A stretch of 17,143 nucleotides of DNA from the NCBI GenBank assembly GCA_002704685.1, contig PAHD01000026.1, positions 1 to 17,143 of the forward strand. The letters are read 5' to 3'. Under the pieces are notes generated by a model that had not been told where the DNA came from, searched no databases, and saw nothing but the letters and a program-made list of their open reading frames with translations. This DNA is from Fidelibacterota bacterium. GTDB lineage: Bacteria; Fidelibacterota; Marinisomatia; SCGC-AAA003-L08; D37C17. Every line of letters begins with the position of its first letter. Position 1 is the stretch's first letter. The translations under genes and the position numbers were made by a program. Below, in pieces: positions 15,783 through 17,143 of the stretch.

Positions 15783-15956
15783 CTATTTTAATGTTAAAAT
15801 CTTCAAGTCTCTAAAAAACACCCATACTCCAATATTCAGAGATCCAACAATTAAATTAAAAAGTAAAAACTCTTGGCTATAAAGATATAAGTTATAAAAG
15901 CCTAAAATTAAATTTAGCTTAAGTATTAGTTTTAATATTTCTTTTCTATTATTCAT
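15783..15956 (-). CDS. Small predicted membrane protein, unknown family
   Basis: This is a 57-residue protein from the ATG at 15956, beginning MNNRKEILKLILKLNLILGF. The frame stays open to a GTG at 16016 (77 residues), but the ATG and the basic start suit the shorter form better. Two hydrophobic stretches (about residues 8-25 and 30-48) with Asn-Gly turns suggest a small two-helix membrane protein; the end is VWVFFRDLKILTLK. It is convergent with the MORN gene, and the two stop codons touch, forming the palindrome TAGCTA. I do not recognise a named family. The regular protein-like composition, rather than a shadow of another gene, is the reason for calling it real. Confidence 0.5.
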   Translation of the reverse strand: MNNRKEILKLILKLNLILGFYNLYLYSQEFLLFNLIVGSLNIGVWVFFRDLKILTLK

Positions 15957-16044
15957 AATAATTATCTTTATTGAATAATAAATATGAAAACTAAATAAAA
16001 ATGAGAAGTAAATCACAAAATTTGTTTTTAAATAATAAATGTTA

Positions 16045-16053
16045 ATTATATCA
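16045..16053 (-). promoter_or_regulatory. Possible extended -10 promoter for the minus-strand small gene
   Basis: On the minus strand this reads TGATATAAT, a TGn extension followed by a perfect TATAAT. It would start transcription near 16038, ahead of either start codon of the 57- or 77-residue protein. No -35 match is visible at the usual distance. In DNA this A+T-rich, chance matches are frequent. Confidence 0.3.
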
Positions 16054-16073
16054 CAATTATTTTAAATTACCAC

Positions 16074-16355
16074 ATGGATTATCAGAATTTATACAACACA
16101 ATTATATCTGAACCTATTTATCTGTCTCTAGTTATTATTTTTTTGTTAATTATGATTTACAGTATATTAAAGAAATTTTTCAAACTATTGATTTTAGGTT
16201 TTTTCGCAATAATTTTTTATATATCTTTTTTAATATATACTGATGGTGATTTACCAGGAGATTCAGAAGAATTAATCAAGCCAATAATAGATGAAGCAGG
16301 TAAGGCTATAAACGATTTATCAAATCAATTACAAGATATGTCTAAGGATAAATAA
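16074..16355 (+). CDS. Small two-helix membrane protein, unknown function
   Basis: This is a 93-residue protein from the ATG at 16074 with two hydrophobic helices (about residues 15-31 and 37-55) separated by a short basic loop (KKFFK). An acidic, helix-forming C-terminal tail follows (GDSEELIKPIIDEAGKAIND, then LSNQLQDMSKDK). By the positive-inside rule the basic loop should be cytoplasmic, placing both termini on the outer side of the inner membrane. It is transcribed divergently from the small minus-strand gene (57-nt spacer from the longer form) and converges with the Smr gene, only 3 nt separating the stops. I do not recognise the family. Composition and helix spacing support a real gene. 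Confidence 0.6.
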   Translation: MDYQNLYNTIISEPIYLSLVIIFLLIMIYSILKKFFKLLILGFFAIIFYISFLIYTDGDLPGDSEELIKPIIDEAGKAINDLSNQLQDMSKDK

Positions 16356-16370
16356 TTATTAATATTTATC
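16347..16370. terminator. Inverted repeat between convergent genes, possible bidirectional terminator
   Basis: GATAAATA at 16347-16354 and TATTTATC at 16363-16370 form a perfect 8-bp inverted repeat with an 8-nt loop. It is centred on the 3-nt gap between the stop codons of the small membrane protein and the Smr gene. It has only one G-C pair, so the hairpin would be weak, and there is no clean U tract. Its placement is what suggests a shared terminator. Confidence 0.3.
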
Positions 16371-16580
16371 AGATATAATCAGTGAACCAAGATTTTTATG
16401 ATGAGGATATGAATATATCAAACCATAAAGATTAACAACATCTTCTACAATTAATTGCATATCTAATGAATTCCCAGTAATAATTTCAATAGGAAGATTA
16501 TCAATATTATTCTCAATAAATACTAGAACTTTATTTTTACACACTTCATGATGAGTTCCATGTAAATCTAATTTTTTCAT
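16359..16580 (-). CDS. Small Smr-domain protein
   Basis: This 73-residue protein is almost exactly one Smr domain, the small nucleic-acid-binding or nicking domain found at the end of MutS2 and in stand-alone proteins. Residues 3-8 give the signature LDLHG and 33-38 give IITGNS, at the place of the usual HGxG/TGxG loop. The frame continues upstream to 16661, but that part is the translated tRNA-Leu gene, so the ATG at 16580 is the real start. It lies 3 nt after the 3' end of the tRNA. There is no Shine-Dalgarno sequence, so translation from a near-leaderless mRNA after tRNA processing is plausible. Target and activity are unknown. Confidence 0.75.
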   Translation of the reverse strand: MKKLDLHGTHHEVCKNKVLVFIENNIDNLPIEIITGNSLDMQLIVEDVVNLYGLIYSYPHHKNLGSLIISDKY

Positions 16581-16583
16581 AAG

Positions 16584-16667
16584 TACCGAGGGTGGGACTC
16601 GAACCCACACGTTCCAAGGAACATTGGATTTTGAATCCAACGTGTCTACCAATTTCACCACCTCGGC
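16584..16667 (-). tRNA. tRNA-Leu (anticodon CAA)
   Basis: This is an 84-nt class II tRNA. The acceptor stem GCCGAGG pairs with CCTCGGT (G-U at the first pair), with discriminator A. The D arm GTG...CAC encloses AATTGGTAG. The anticodon stem TTGGA/TCCAA encloses loop TTCAAAA, giving anticodon CAA (16633-16631), which reads UUG. The long variable arm GTTCC/GGAAC is typical of Leu and Ser tRNAs. The T arm is GTGGG-TTCGAGT-CCCAC. CCA is not encoded: the next bases are CTT, directly before the ATG of the Smr gene. Confidence 0.96.
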
Positions 16668-16676
16668 AAAAATTAA

Positions 16677-16682
16677 TTTATA
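16677..16682 (-). promoter_or_regulatory. Possible -10 element of the tRNA-Leu promoter
   Basis: The minus strand reads TATAAA 9 nt upstream of the tRNA 5' end, a spacing that would start transcription only a few bases before the mature tRNA. There is no convincing -35 box, and the whole 66-nt spacer to the divergent acyl-CoA synthetase gene is nearly pure A and T, so chance is a real alternative. Confidence 0.3.
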
Positions 16683-16733
16683 TTATTATTAATATTTATT
16701 TATAAATTATTAATAATTAATAATATATATAAT

Positions 16734-17143
16734 ATGAATTATAAAACAATTCCAGAAATGTTCTTTTCAGTTATTGAGGAACAAAAAAATAAAAAAATTT
16801 TCAATTATAAAATTGATGGCAATTGGATTCCAATGATTGGAAGTGAAATCAAGGAAACTGTTGAATCTTTGTCATGTTCGATGCTCCACCTAGGTTTAAA
16901 ACCAAAAGATAAAGTTACTATTTTATCATCTACATCACATTTGTGGGCACTATCTGATTATTCAATTATTTCGCTTGGGATGACAACAACAACAGTTTAT
17001 CCTACTCTCATTGAGGAACAGGTTAAGTTTATCCTAAATGACTCAGCAAGTAAATTGATTTTTGTTGAAAATAAAGAGCAATTTGAAAAAATTAATAAAA
17101 TATTTGAAAATTGTGAAAGTCTTAAATATATAGTTTTAATGGA
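16734..17143 (+). CDS. Long-chain acyl-CoA synthetase (AMP-forming), N-terminal part, cut by window edge
   Basis: An open frame from ATG 16734 to the window end gives 136 codons of an ANL-superfamily acyl-CoA synthetase, which activates fatty acids with ATP and CoA. The beginning MNYKTIPEMFFSVIEEQ, then DKVTILSSTSHLWALSDYSI (59-78), LGMTTTTVYPTLIEEQVKFI (81-100) and DSASKLIFVEN (103-113), match the N-terminal domain of FadD/ACSL-type enzymes (about 600 residues in full). The AMP-binding P-loop motif would lie past the right edge. There is no Shine-Dalgarno sequence; a TATAAT directly abutting the ATG is too close to be its -10. Divergent from tRNA-Leu, it starts a new transcription unit. Confidence 0.9.
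   Translation, partial: MNYKTIPEMFFSVIEEQKNKKIFNYKIDGNWIPMIGSEIKETVESLSCSMLHLGLKPKDKVTILSSTSHLWALSDYSIISLGMTTTTVYPTLIEEQVKFILNDSASKLIFVENKEQFEKINKIFENCESLKYIVLM

Noticed and set aside
16581..16661. Upstream extension of the Smr reading frame (starting MVKLVDTLDSKSN)
   Set aside because: This is the translated tRNA-Leu gene, a well-known spurious ORF; the Smr protein starts at the ATG at 16580.
16728..16733. Perfect TATAAT directly before the acyl-CoA synthetase ATG
   Set aside because: As a -10 box it would put the transcription start inside the coding region, and the spacer is nearly pure A and T, so chance is the best explanation.

Overview
The window is extremely A+T-rich (about a quarter G+C by eye) and almost entirely coding. 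It looks like the compact genome of a free-living, probably marine, bacterium of the Bacteroidota/FCB side of the tree. Candidatus Marinimicrobia (SAR406) is my best guess. The reasons are a DUF4837 lipoprotein, a Bacteroidota-type acyl-CoA carboxylase beta subunit, a signal peptide ending SFS|Q, small membrane proteins of no known family, and genes packed with almost no spacers. The assignment is inference; no rRNA is present.

From the left edge to about 15.78 kb, all genes lie on the + strand and are joined by overlaps of 1, 4, 8 or 16 nt or gaps of 0 to 11 nt, so the block reads as one long operon or a few nested ones. Its order is: potassium uptake (partial trkA, trkH); the ribosomal GTPase lepA; a CPBP membrane protease; lgt; a zinc-ribbon methyltransferase; a DUF4837 lipoprotein; purE; a sugar and glycan group (rmlD-like reductase, dolichol-phosphate-mannose-synthase-like GT2, rhamnosyltransferase-like GT2); accA; then an acyl-CoA module (MCC/GCC-type carboxylase beta subunit, AtuA-family protein, a small AtuA-associated protein, enoyl-CoA hydratase); and finally a secreted MORN-repeat protein broken by a one-base frameshift in an A9 tract.

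From 15.78 kb to the right edge the layout changes to small genes on both strands. These are a 57-residue membrane protein on the minus strand, a 93-residue membrane protein on the plus strand, a 73-residue Smr-domain protein on the minus strand, and tRNA-Leu(CAA), which lies only 3 nt upstream of the Smr start codon. Divergent from the tRNA is the start of a long-chain acyl-CoA synthetase that runs off the window.

The acyl-CoA genes make biochemical sense together. A synthetase would activate acids, a biotin-dependent carboxylase beta subunit would act on an enoyl- or branched acyl-CoA, and a crotonase would hydrate the product. The two AtuA-family proteins have no established activity and are the most promising unknown part. 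No biotin carboxylase or biotin carrier gene is in the window. I see no CRISPR array, insertion sequence, phage gene or integrase, and no gene-free stretch longer than about 70 bases.
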